From the NCBI GenBank assembly GCA_033220425.1, contig CM065647.1, positions 248,001 to 312,000 on the forward strand: a DNA stretch of 64,000 nucleotides, written 5' to 3'. Each line of letters opens with the position of its first letter. Within the stretch, counting starts at the first letter, position 1. This stretch comes from Lepraria neglecta (lineage: Eukaryota; Ascomycota; Lecanoromycetes; Lecanorales; Stereocaulaceae). This document shows, piece after piece, positions 10,189 through 20,630 of the stretch. The notes beneath the pieces are model-generated. The model saw only the letters and a program-made list of their open reading frames with translations. It was not told where the DNA came from and did not search any database. The translations under genes and the position numbers were made by a program.

Positions 10189-11921
10189 GGATTGGAAGTG
10201 TCAGTCAAAGCAGACATTCTGAAAGACCGACGACTTACAAGTGTTTAGAGACGTTGTGCGATTGTTTAGAAGAATAGGAGCTAGCCACAATCATTCGTAG
10301 AGGTTTTGATGATGGTTTGATGTTTGTGTGTGGATCGAGTGATATGTCTGTGAGCGAGAGGAGCTGCCATGTCTGACTGTTGTTGAGAAAGTTAGGTGTT
10401 CTTGGGGAGATGATGGGGTTTTATAGCTGATATTGCATCTGCTGTGTCCCCCGAGATGACTCTTCGACTTGTATTACAGCCTCGCATACTTACAGATCAA
10501 GAGACACGTTCCAGGTCACGCGGTCATGAGAATTTTGATCATCGTGCGTTTGCACTGATAGAGTTGCCGCTGCAGTCCGTTGCCAGAGATTTCGTGATCT
10601 GCTATTTCAAGCTGATCGTGTGAGCTGGCAGGAGACATTGCACCTTTTCATTGCATCACTTGACATCAATGATCAAGAAAGGTAGTACCAACTCCTAGAT
10701 ATCCAGTGGAAGCCATGGTGATACCAGGGCTCGCGGATGACAAGAAAGCTGGGACAAGCCACTTTGCAAGCCCGTCTTTGGGATACCGAGGCTTCGCCAG
10801 TTGAACCCTCAAGGCGTTTCACCGGTAACCTGAGACAAACATATCCTGGGTTTGACCAGTAAGCGGCTAAAAACAGGGACTCTGATAGCAATAATGAGTA
10901 TCGAATTTGCCAGATTTTTCGGCGCAATTCCCTCTTTTTTTGTCATCTGCGAGCATGGCTTCCCCGGGTGCTTTTGCTATGGAACTCACCTGCTTGCTAA
11001 AATGTAGGAGCATGGACGTGAGATCATCAGCTTGCCTCTGCGGGCTATTTTGGGTAGCACTTGTCTGTTCCCAATCGACTTGGATAGGATACGGAGCGTA
11101 GACTAAGGTAAGCACCATGTACACCTGTGACACCACCACGTTTGGGGGAAAGCAGCAAAAACACTATGGCAGCTAGACTCCCCACGTCTTTTACCACACG
11201 CCATGATCTAAGCAAAGATTGCCAAAACGCATCATCAAATTGTGCTCCGTTTCCACGCTGACCTCGTTGCTTTCTTGAATTCTAGCTTGCCAACAATTCC
11301 CAAAAAGATTGGAACCGGGCTCTGTGCAAGATCGTATTTGGCGGGGTAAAATTCTGCGAGCCAAATTTCAAGGGCACTTTTCTTGACACCTTAGTTGAAA
11401 ATGCCACGGGCTTGAATGGAAGGGAAATAACGGTATGGCCTTCTAAGGAGAACGCAAGAATTGAACTTACCAAAATCATAATGCAATCCCAGCCCTTTTG
11501 TCATTCGTAACGCTGCTTCCCCGCTCCATGTGCCAAACTGAGACGGGTCTTGGGTGTGTTTACTGCCTTGGTCACGCATAACAGTGGATGCCCGGCAGAC
11601 CTGGAACCTTGCGAGTGAGAACGTACTTGGGTCATGGCTTCATCTAGTAGTGTGATACGCTGGAATTGGACCCCAACATTCGCGAGGCCATAGCAACATC
11701 GCCTCCATGGAAAGATTCAAGTAATCGGTTTTATGATCGCATCTTGGGGATCAAAAGCGGTAATTCTCATCGTCGTGGCAGCTCAAGGCGCTGATTATCA
11801 ATCGTGATGGGATGTCAAGCTTATGGGCCACGACTGGAGGTCAGATGCACCCTTTCCACCTCCCCCAGTTTATACGGGCGGTTCCTGAAAACTGGTTGCA
11901 CTGTTGGTTTCTTGATATTGC
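10189..11921. other. Gene-poor stretch
   Basis: No convincing gene. Minus-strand open segments at 10867..11139 and 11282..11579 have some coding-like composition. Joining the latter pieces would need a 28-nt intron, which is too short, so I do not call a gene. Upstream of the small Cys-rich protein (10189..10400) is presumably its promoter. Confidence 0.4.
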
Positions 11922-13154
11922 TTACAAATTAAGCATCTCAAGTGACTTCTTAAGCTGGTCAATGTATGCAACCTGGAGACAAATCCTGTTGGCTTCATTT
12001 CCATTTTGCCCATGCGTTGCGGCGCTGTGGTCGTGACCGGCTGCGTGCGCCTCCGACGCGTAGCGTTCATGCCAAGTTGCCTGCCTATTCCTCATTGCAT
12101 CGACAAGCCCCTCTAACCCCTCATTACTATCCGTGTATCCCAGAATCTCTTGTCTGATAGCTTTTCGCGCTATCATCCGCCAATCCTCACCACTGAGGTC
12201 GATGTTGAGTGCCATGGGACAATCAGGCGTGCCTGTGTGCCGACTATCGAACGGCGACGAAGGCTCACCTACGCGGAAGGATATCTTGTCGCCGGTTGCA
12301 GATCTTTCATCGATGTGTTTGAGGAGCTTCGCGTATTCGTTGGTGACCATTTGCAGCAGCGTTCCAAGTAGCATCGAATTCTGTACCGCCGTATTGTACG
12401 TCTGCGGACAAATTTGGCATCCGACGACCTCGTGACCGAGGCGATTTGCTTTTTTCAACGTTCCCATTGAATATGGGAATGATGGAGCAGGCATTGACTG
12501 GAAGGAGGCTAGAACGGCGTAGAGCTTGGGTAAGCAAGAACAGCCAGTTTGTGCATTGTCGGTGGGGGTTGTGTCTGCAAAGTCGTGATCTAATGTGGTC
12601 GAAGGCTTCTGTAATTGCGATGAATTGTCGGAAGATATGGAAGAGTATGAGTTCAGATCCTGTGATGGGTCCCATGCAGGAAAGCCAAGTATCGAATCAG
12701 AGCCTGACTGTTGCCGGAATGGGAAGTCAAAGTCCCCATCCTGAAAGCTATTCGCTCCTAGTTTATTGTCGAACCATTGGTTGTCGTTGGTTGCCAACCT
12801 ATTGCCCGAGACCCCAGCAAGGTACTGATCTAGACTCGTATCTCCTGTTTCCTTGGAAAAACGATTCTCGTCGGCCGCGCGGCCATCCTTCTCTTCGCGT
12901 ATAACTCCCTCCTCTTCTCGTCGTCGCTTGCGGGGCCTTCCCATTATCTTTCGCTGGGAGTAGTGGCATACTACACCGTCAGCGGTACAGCGAGAACAAC
13001 TTGTAGGGTCGCCCGAGCATTTGAGTTTCCTTGTACCTAGACATTGTCAGTGAAGATCAGCTCTGGGGTTCCAGGGGGTGGGGCAGCGCATACGGCATTC
13101 ATCACAGGCACTGAGAGTCTTCTCATTTGAAAGTGCTGTCGAAGAGGTAGCCAT
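11922..13154 (-). CDS. Zn2Cys6 fungal transcription factor
   Basis: Two exons, complement(13094..13154) and complement(11922..13036), give 391 aa. The intron falls inside the zinc-cluster codon for Arg, as is common. The N-terminus contains C17-x2-C20-x6-C27-x6-C34-x2-C37-x6-C44, an exact GAL4-type binuclear zinc cluster (ACDECR..KLKCSG..SCSRC..VCHYS). A basic stretch MGRPRKRRREE follows, likely a nuclear localisation and linker region. The C-terminal part has the CLPKLYAVLASF and VVGCQICPQ pattern of many uncharacterised fungal regulators; no MHR fungal_trans domain is evident. It presumably binds DNA as a dimer and regulates nearby or unlinked genes. No biosynthetic cluster adjoins it; neighbours are a GFA-domain protein (divergent) and gene-poor DNA. 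Confidence 0.88.
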
Positions 13155-13567
13155 GGCTGTGAAGGAATAGAGGGCAGTTGTTTCCTTGCACTATCATATC
13201 AGGGTAGGCTTCATGGAATCTGATGAGCATATTGTTACTTCGTCAGATAGTCGAGCTGAGCACTGCTTAGACGCTTAGAGCCGACCCTGATCCTCCCGGA
13301 GCCGCTATGACAGACCCCTCGAGCCCCTAAATTTAAGCTTCTGGGCCGTTTTATTACGCCGACTTCGTAGGAAAAGAAATAAACTACGTTAAGCCAGCTC
13401 GGCCAATACTAAGTCAGTCAATTTGATGACTGATTACTACTATATTCTTAGTAATGCCTAAAGCTCACATGCTCGCTCTGTTACTTCCAATACTCATACG
13501 CCATCTACCTCTGTGGTTCTAAAACTTATGCTGATATCAGTCAGAAACCTTGCCTACCATCAATGAG
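13155..13567. promoter_or_regulatory. Divergent intergenic region between the Zn2Cys6 regulator and the GFA-domain gene
   Basis: A 413-bp region separating two divergent starts, so it should hold both promoters. No specific site could be assigned. Confidence 0.45.
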
Positions 13568-14125
13568 ATGATGGCATCAGTACCAACGCCATCCCACACC
13601 CCAAATGACGCTGGACCACCCTTTCCACTCGAAGGTGGCTGCGACTGCAAATACATACGTTATCGCATAGAAACCAGGCCTCTCGTTGTGCACTGTTGCC
13701 ACTGTCGCTGGTGTCAGCGCGAGAGTGGTTCTGCCTTCGCGGTCAACGCCATGATCGAGCACGACCGCCTCACCCAGCTTGGAGCAGAGCCAGGCCTGAT
13801 TGACACACCCTCTGAAAGTGGAAGGGCCCAGCTCTTTGCTCGCTGCCCCAAATGCAAGATAGCTGTGTGGAGCGATTACGGTAGTCCGCGGTTGCGCTTT
13901 GTGAGAGTTGGAACGCTCGATCAGGCGGACCTGTGCCCTCCTGACGTCCATATCTATACAGGCAGCAAGCAGCCTTGGGTTGTGTTGTCGGATGCCGTGC
14001 CAGTGAAAGAGGAATACTATGAGAGAGAAGAGGTCTGGTCAGAAGCAAGTATGAAGAGGTGGAATGTATTTCAGGAAAAAAGAAAGCTAGAAGGAAAGGG
14101 CTCAAGAATTAGTCTTGGTGCCTGA
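13568..14125 (+). CDS. GFA/CENP-V-type zinc protein
   Basis: Single exon, 185 aa. The first ATG is at 13568; the longer frame upstream begins with TTG only. Zinc ligands follow the GFA (glutathione-dependent formaldehyde-activating-like) pattern: GGCDC at the start, HCCHCRWCQR about 25 residues later, then RCPKCKIAVWSDYG. The family has a beta-tent fold binding two zinc ions. Some members were reported to handle S-hydroxymethyl-glutathione, but most fungal members have no proven reaction. No targeting signal is seen, so it is probably cytosolic. It is divergent from the Zn2Cys6 regulator at 11922..13154, which might control it (inference from position only). Confidence 0.85.
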   Translation: MMASVPTPSHTPNDAGPPFPLEGGCDCKYIRYRIETRPLVVHCCHCRWCQRESGSAFAVNAMIEHDRLTQLGAEPGLIDTPSESGRAQLFARCPKCKIAVWSDYGSPRLRFVRVGTLDQADLCPPDVHIYTGSKQPWVVLSDAVPVKEEYYEREEVWSEASMKRWNVFQEKRKLEGKGSRISLGA

Positions 14126-14938
14126 ATCAGGTACAAAAGTGCTGTCATAAACCCTTGTCCCGTGCACTACAATCTTGAGGACCCCAAGTCTAGGCTTCGT
14201 GTGTATGTACTACAGCAGGTCCTTGGGTGAGGCTGCAAAAGCCTCTCACATGCTTCTGGAAAGTACTCCAACCTCTGTGTCTACCTATATCAAACGTAGA
14301 CTGTTTATTGTGATTGGAGTGAGACTTGTATCATTCGTTGTTGGCATTTATGCTACCCAGGGTGCAGCTCGGGGTTGGCCGCGTTCCTAGAATGTGTACA
14401 GTCAGAGGGCTGCATAGGGCGGGAAGACAGGGCCAGCCACCAAACTATCTCGCATTTACCATACCTAAACAAGGTATCGGTAGTGATGGAAATCAAGTAC
14501 CAAACACCGTCGCACCCATTCACAATAGCAATATACCCCTTGTTCATACAATCAGTGCACAGGTTTCTCGGCATCTTACTTACACCGCTTTCCGTGCAGA
14601 AATCATGAAAGCGGTTCTTCCTTGAGCGCTCAGGCTGCACAAGCTGAAGCGGTGGCTTTTCCCGGCGTAAGGATCGCCGAATCACATTATTTTTCATGCA
14701 ACCTCTATATGTTTCAATTGCTCATCGCCGCTACAATGGTCAGGATAAGGCAGAGGTTGCGTTGCCAATCAGTTGATGAGTTCTTGCACCAGAGCCTCAT
14801 ACTTCGATGCGATGGCTTGAAGCGACCATATTTGTTCAAGTGACGGGCCCTCAGCTCGAACTAATGACAAACCAATCCTAGTGGAGCACAGAAGGTATAA
14901 AGACCTGCTGCCAAGCAGGGTCCTCCCTCAAATTGTCA
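14126..14938. other. Intergenic with weak minus-strand coding scraps
   Basis: A minus-strand ORF (14353..14697) contains a Cys-bearing segment (CTDCMNKGYIAIVNGCDGVW), and another scrap near 14760..14860 reads SLEQIWSLQAIASKYEA. Neither joins into a gene model I can defend. Confidence 0.35.
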
Positions 14939-15811
14939 ATGCAAAAGCTTGAGACATACAGCTGGAGCTTACTGGACAAGACCTTTGTATCTCCTCATCC
15001 CAGTTTTCAAAGTTTCGCGTGTTATGGGTCGCACGATGGACTCAAGACAACAAACATTGCGCATGACAGAATTGCCCCCATCAACCCACTGAGAAGACGT
15101 GGAGAATTTCTTCGGAGACCGTGTCAAAAGAAAGGCCGCCAGATAATTGAATCAATTGGGCCCATCTGCCAGGATGCAAACACTGCGAACAGGAAAACAA
15201 CTGTCTCATTCTCATCACACGATGCGGCAGTAGACGCCTTGAACTTGGAACTTACCAAACGAAGGCTAGTTACGGTTCATGGTGGAGCCGACATTGTCTC
15301 CCTTGATCATAGCTTGGAGGACATCACGACACTTCATAGCTCAGCCAATCCCTAGAGAGGCCATCTAGACATCGAGTAAGGCCAGCCAGATCTAGGTTCC
15401 TGTTAATCTCTATGCTTCTCTATGCTAGACTGTCTACTGATCCAGTTGTCCCACAGTATCGTTGCGTTACACAGGCTGACCGGTCATGCCTGGAATACTT
15501 TTACAATATCGGAGTTGATAGACAAACAGGGTGGCCGCATCTAAGAGAATAATTGGCTCAGAGACAATCTACCACGCCTCCTAGAGCAAAGTCCACAGCA
15601 AAAGATATACTCGCGCGTCATGACTTTTGGCTACAACGCTGACGTTTGGATGACCAAATCGGTGGCCGATCTAGAGGTGCCTGTGAACAATCTGATATGG
15701 TATCTTGAGACAGAGCGACATCAGGTGCGTGAAATCTGGTGTGACGCCTCGATCATGCTCATTTCCTGTAGGATCCCCAGAGACCACTTTTCTTTATAGG
15801 ACATAGCCTCG

Positions 15812-15977
15812 GTAAGTGCAACTTTTCCGGGCTTTTACCTCCCATTCTGCCTGTTCGCTGTTCCTGAGACATATCTTCTGGCGCAAATTCTGCTCCAAGA
15901 CAGCCTTGTATCCCCTGGACTCTACTCTTGAGACTTGTCGTTTTTTCAAGGGGCAATGCTAACTCCGAAATTTGCAG
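15812..15977 (+). repeat. Introner-like intron A (166 bp)
   Basis: This intron of the hydrolase-vWA pseudogene interrupts the codon of the first Gly in GHSLGG. It begins GTAAGTGCAACTTTTC and ends CTAACTCCGAAATTTGCAG. Start, middle (TTCGCTG, TGAGA, GAGACTTGTC) and end match intron B at 16953..17198, although they sit in unrelated exons. Confidence 0.75.
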
Positions 15978-16952
15978 GTGGAATCGTTATCAAGGAAGTT
16001 TGTCTACCCACCTATGGCCAGGAAAGTGCTAAGCTGACGCTCGATCAGGCAATCGTGACCATGGCCGGTGAGGCTATGAAGAAGACTATCTACCCCAATC
16101 TCCAAGCAGAGGGCCGTTACATCTTCCCGATCAATGGTTGCATGTTCTTTGGTGTACCTCACAAAGGAGCCGAGATCGCAGACAAGGCTTCCGGGTTTCT
16201 CTCCGCCTTAGGCCTTGTGTTCAATGTAAACAAGAACAACATTCGAGGCTTGAAGCCCAAATCCCAACGGCCTGCAAACATCTCATCGGAATTTCGGAGC
16301 ATCCAATCGCAACCTCGAATTCCAATCGTAAGCTTCTACGAAACAGAAGAATATAACAAAGGCGTTGGGATTGGTTAGCCTGCTTCCCATTTTGTACCAG
16401 GGAATGCCCATTGAATACCCATACCTTTGCCCCAATGGTCAGGTATTTTTATTCGAAAGCCACTGTAGTGTGGATTGCTACATTTTGGGCGTTGTCTTTC
16501 ATTGCTAGTCCTTCAAGCTACAGATATTCCGTCGCCAGTATATTCGTTGGGTCAAAGGCTTTCGCAGTCATACTTTGCTAACATAAAATCACCAACAGAT
16601 TGTGAGTCCAGACTCTGCCGTGTTCACTTACGACGGAAGCCCCCGGCCTTTTGGCGTCAATCGGAATCACAAAGATATGGCCAAATTTTCGAACGACGGC
16701 GCCCATGCTTTGCAGCCAGCCGTTTATTTCTTGGCCAACGTCGCCAAAGAAGCGCTAGAACTACAGACAGCTCGGTCTGGTGCGGTACTTGTCCCACCAC
16801 CTCAGCCAGCACCGGTCGATGGCGAAGGACACAAGATAGAAGATGGATTTAGCATCCTCGAGTCCTATGATACAGTGTTCCTCATTGATGATTCGCCGTC
16901 GATAGGTGAAAATGGGGAGTTAGTACAGTAAATCTTGGACTATTCAACCGTG

Positions 16953-17198
16953 GTAAGTGCACTTTTCAGGGTCAGAAATCCTCAATCTGTCCATTCGCTG
17001 CCCATGAGAAATGTCGTTTGGCACGGACTGCATTCTCAGGCAGCTTTTTTGTCCCCCTGAGTTCCGCTCCAATACAGTCTTTTATTCTCCAAATCCCACT
17101 TCCGAGACTTGTCTCTGACCCTATTGCTGGCTCTCAAGACCGCTATTCTGGCTCTTGTTGATTCCTGTGAAGAGTAATGCTGACTCCGAAATCTGCAG
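16953..17198 (+). repeat. Introner-like intron B (246 bp)
   Basis: It begins GTAAGTGCACTTTTC and ends CTGACTCCGAAATCTGCAG, and shares internal blocks (ATTCGCTG, ATGAGAA, GAGACTTGTC) with intron A, about 80 bp longer through central insertions. Both are followed by GTGG at the exon start. Confidence 0.75.
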
Positions 17199-18234
17199 GT
17201 GGCTACCCGTTATGATACGGACGGAATCGACATCCATTTCTTGAACAATCCCAAGGCAAATCAGAATAACGTACGAGATCCCGAAATTGCCGTATAGATA
17301 CATCACGACATCGCGCTCCGAGGTAGTATACCATTACTGAATCATCTTTCTCGTCATCTAAAGGGCTACCTCCTGTCTCGCCAATCAAAGTACTCTGTAG
17401 ATTACAAATGCTACAACCTCATCATGCTGACTAATAGGGAACCGAATGACGAGTGGGAAGATGAGGACGACATCTCGGATCAAGAGGATGCGAAGAAGAA
17501 TAAAGCCGCTTTTAGACTCATTCTCAAGAAGATCATCGAGGTCGCGAAGGCGCTAGACGTCCTTGAGGTGGACGCTGAACTGGGCCAAGTTGGAATACAA
17601 TTTTGCCAGATTCGGAACGACCGTGACGCAACTGCGTTCTTCGAATTTCTTGATGTTCGACTCAAAGGGAAAGCCAAAATTGGCCGTGATGTATGAGATA
17701 GATGTCTCTCTTATTCCTCCTCTACTAATCTTCATGCAGACGGTTGATACAATCAAATGTCAGTCAGAAGTTGACTTGACGAAGAACTTTTTCGAGAAAC
17801 TCCTCCTCGGAGCGATCGATAACCGGTGGGATCACGAGAAAATGGAGACTCAAGCCCCAAAACTTGAAGAATCATCTCACGCACAGGAGCAACCATTGTC
17901 CGCGCTGCCGCATCGCTTGCTATCGATGGGTAAGGGCATAGAGCGGCGATTGTCAGACGATGATACCCTCGTGGGATCCTCAACTCGCTGGAATTCTTTT
18001 CCAACCCCTGCCAACTCTACTCTGCAGACTCTTTACGAGGCCCAATGGACCGATGATCCTACATCTCAATTCCAAAAGCGCATGCCGACCTTCGAAGAGA
18101 GGCCTTCGCCTCCACTGACTGGCAGAGTAACTCGCCGGACAACATTTGACCATATTTTGACCAAGACCGAGGAGCCTGATGAGATCTCTCCGCCGAGAAG
18201 GAAAGATTCGTCTCGCTGGAAACCTTTTGCGTGA

Positions 18235-20630
18235 GAACATCTTCTTCGGCCTTACCTTCGATTTATCCTGTGGATTGGCATCCTTCGTGCACATGCCTTG
18301 GTCTCGGGTGACACGAACAGCCGGAACTGAATGCTTCGCAAGATAAGCCTTTGCTAGGTGAAGCTTCGCCAATCAAGACTATAGGCGCTTTTACTGGAGG
18401 TTTGAGTTATATGCACCCTGTTTTTCAATAGGAAGGAGATAAAGCATGGAATTTGGGGGCCGGAGGAGAGTTTCGAATATACTGAAATTGCGGCGCTATC
18501 ACGGTTTCTTCTCTGCCGTTCTATATGAATTATGGCATCATGAGTGGATATCTTACCAGGGCGCGAAATGGTCGAAAGTAAAGAGCATAGAGGTATCATG
18601 CATTTGGCAAAGATATTGTTCGAGTTCCTGGATCGGCTATAGGTGCAAATTTGGTAGGATAGGATGGGCAGCACTCAAAAGCAAAAAGGTTTGTAGGGAA
18701 AGTAGCGAATCTGCATGCTGTCGTTTTGGTAAACTTCCTTCCGCACCGCTGGGCATCAATCAGTGTTTTGCCGGGATCTACCATACCAAGGAGACTTTTT
18801 GGGTAGCATTGTGAACGTTTCGCAGAATTTTGACAAATTGATCTAGCATAGTCATTGAAAATATTCATCCATCCCGATGGCAAATCGACTAATCACAATT
18901 AAGAGCTTGTCTATTGTGCAACGCTGCCTCGTCATTTTCGCCACTCGACGAGGCTTCAAATCTACAATCGCCTTTTCCACTTCCTTCCTCAAACTTCCTC
19001 TCACTATTATTCTCTCTCAACGCCTCACCTTCCTCCCCAACTTCTTTTCCTCAACTGCACACAACCCTCAAGATCACTTCGCAAGCTGTGCAAACCCTTG
19101 TCAATCACTAACTACAGTTGCTAACAGCTACTAAGCATGTTGCACCAAATTTCCCTAGGCTAGCCGCCCACTTTAAACTTGACACACCATACAGGCTCAC
19201 CCCTCACTACACTTTCCGTCATCAACCAGCCTCCTTAAGGGGCCACTGAACCATCTACATCACGCTACGGTAAACTCAATTCTTGGACTCTATCTGATAT
19301 GTTACTGACATCCACGGGGTCGATTCAGTCTTTGTCCTACTCTTCATAGCCTCATAAGTCCGCCTACTGTTATAAGTTATTCTACTTACAAGAATTTCAA
19401 GAACGGATAGTACTAATCCGACATGATAGATGGCTTTCCGCATCTACGATAACTTCAAGGATGCTTCTAATATGTTCGGCATAGCTGAGCACCCGAAACC
19501 TGCGCCACGGACTCACTATCGCAAAATCGTCCTTATAGGCTTGGGAGGAGATCTGGAGCAGGGCTTTTTTTCGGCGAAGCGGCTTAGTAAAAGGCTTGGT
19601 ACTACTTCTTTCGTAGAACAAGGAGCCCAATAGTTGTACCGCAAGAGCTCAATATTCACCAGTTCTAGTTTGACTTACGGCTTGATAGTGCGAGTTTCAA
19701 ATGATTTTGAGCTGGGACTTACGCCAAGCTTGCTCCGTCTGAGTATAGAAATTCCCATATCTGACTCGATTCAAGCCAGAATAAAATTGAAGTAGACGTT
19801 TATCGAGCAGTGTAGATATGTTAATGAATAATAGAAGAGTTTAGAAATTAGTTATTAAGACGGGTCTAGAGCCCGCAGAGAAACATTTTCTTGCGCTGGA
19901 TGAACCAGATCGGACCAGTATATCGCTCTAAGACCACACCAGTCCAACACGTAGTTAGGCGTCGACGGGTATCTAAGTCTTACCCCTCAGGTCCGCCTGC
20001 CAATCAGGGGTTTCTAAGACCGGCATATAAGCTCATCGATATTCCACTCTTCGGTCGTGGACTCGGGCCAAAGCCACAGAAGATTAAAGATAACAGAGGC
20101 CAACCTTTGGTGTTACCTCGACAAAACACTTGCGAACATATGATTACCTCTGCGCGTTCGCAAAGATGTTTTTTCGCGGAGAATAAAGCATGTGATGGTT
20201 ACGATGGGTATGCCTTACTCAAGTCGTGGTATTTGATTTGGGCTAATATGTTGCACAGCAAGCACCAAGAATACAGCAAGACCATCTATACCCACATAAC
20301 ACGGGGGCTTCCTGGCTGTGGGCAAGTCCTCTGCAGCCAGTGCCTCAACTTCTACCAGGCCAAAGCATTCTGCTGAGCGCCAGCACGCCAACTCTGAAAA
20401 GAAAAAGCTCGAAGAGGCGGGTGCCTCCAATGAAGAGATCAAAAAAGCCGTTGTTCATCGGAAGGGTGACTTGCGTCTAGGAAGGAAATAAGTGGACAAT
20501 GCCTCACAGGTCCGCCTGACAGTTGGGATTTTTCATACACTAAAATGGTTCGCAGCTAAACAAATTCTCTAGCATTCTTGTCCGGAAGGGGACTGCTAGG
20601 GGCGAATACCCCAACGTAACTCGATTCATA
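18235..20630. other. Gene-poor stretch, 2.4 kb
   Basis: No gene I can name. A plus-strand open segment ending at 20490 (lysine/glutamate-rich, HANSEKKKLEEAGASNEEIK then KGDLRLGRK and stop) looks like a real C-terminal exon, but its upstream exons could not be assigned. A related short sequence (CAGGTCCGCCTG) occurs near 19988 and 20508. Pyrimidine-rich DNA at 18960..19060 may be an old promoter. Confidence 0.4.

Larger units (their letters stand above)
14939..18234 (+). pseudogene. Decayed alpha/beta-hydrolase (DUF676-like) plus vWA-domain protein
   Basis: Exons that keep one frame across splice sites: 14939..15375, 15457..15724, 15772..15811, 15978..16363, 16599..16952, 17199..17690, 17740..18234. 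The N-terminal half is an alpha/beta-hydrolase: TTVSFSSHDAAVDALNLEL, a degraded HGLxGH loop (HRLTGHAWNTF), nucleophile elbow GHSLGGIVIK, FFGVPHKGAEIA, SFYETEEY. The C-terminal half is a von Willebrand A domain with a MIDAS-like DDSPS in TVFLIDDSPS, then YDTDGIDIHFLNN and VGIQFCQIRND. Four in-frame stops interrupt it: TAG 15353, TAA 15542, TAA 16929, TAG 17295. Each fits CAG or CAA changed to TAG or TAA, and two conserved Gly codons became Arg (HGL to HRL, TNG to TNR). In fungi such hydrolase domains often sit in front of NACHT/STAND or other signalling modules. Probably non-functional here. Confidence 0.75.

Noticed and set aside
11282-11579. Two open segments that join in frame (HYDF to EGHTVISLPF)
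   Set aside because: The implied intron is only 28 nt, shorter than plausible fungal introns, and no upstream exon fits.
11922-14125. Biosynthetic gene cluster around the Zn2Cys6 regulator
   Set aside because: No backbone synthase (PKS, NRPS, terpene) or tailoring set nearby; only a GFA-domain protein.
14353-14697. Cys-bearing minus-strand ORF as a small effector
   Set aside because: No signal peptide, arginine-rich start, and no splice partner; left as an unassigned scrap.
17266-17297. A short intron (GTACGA to TATAG) that would remove the TAG at 17295
   Set aside because: It would be about 30 nt and has no branch site; the stop is better read as a mutation.
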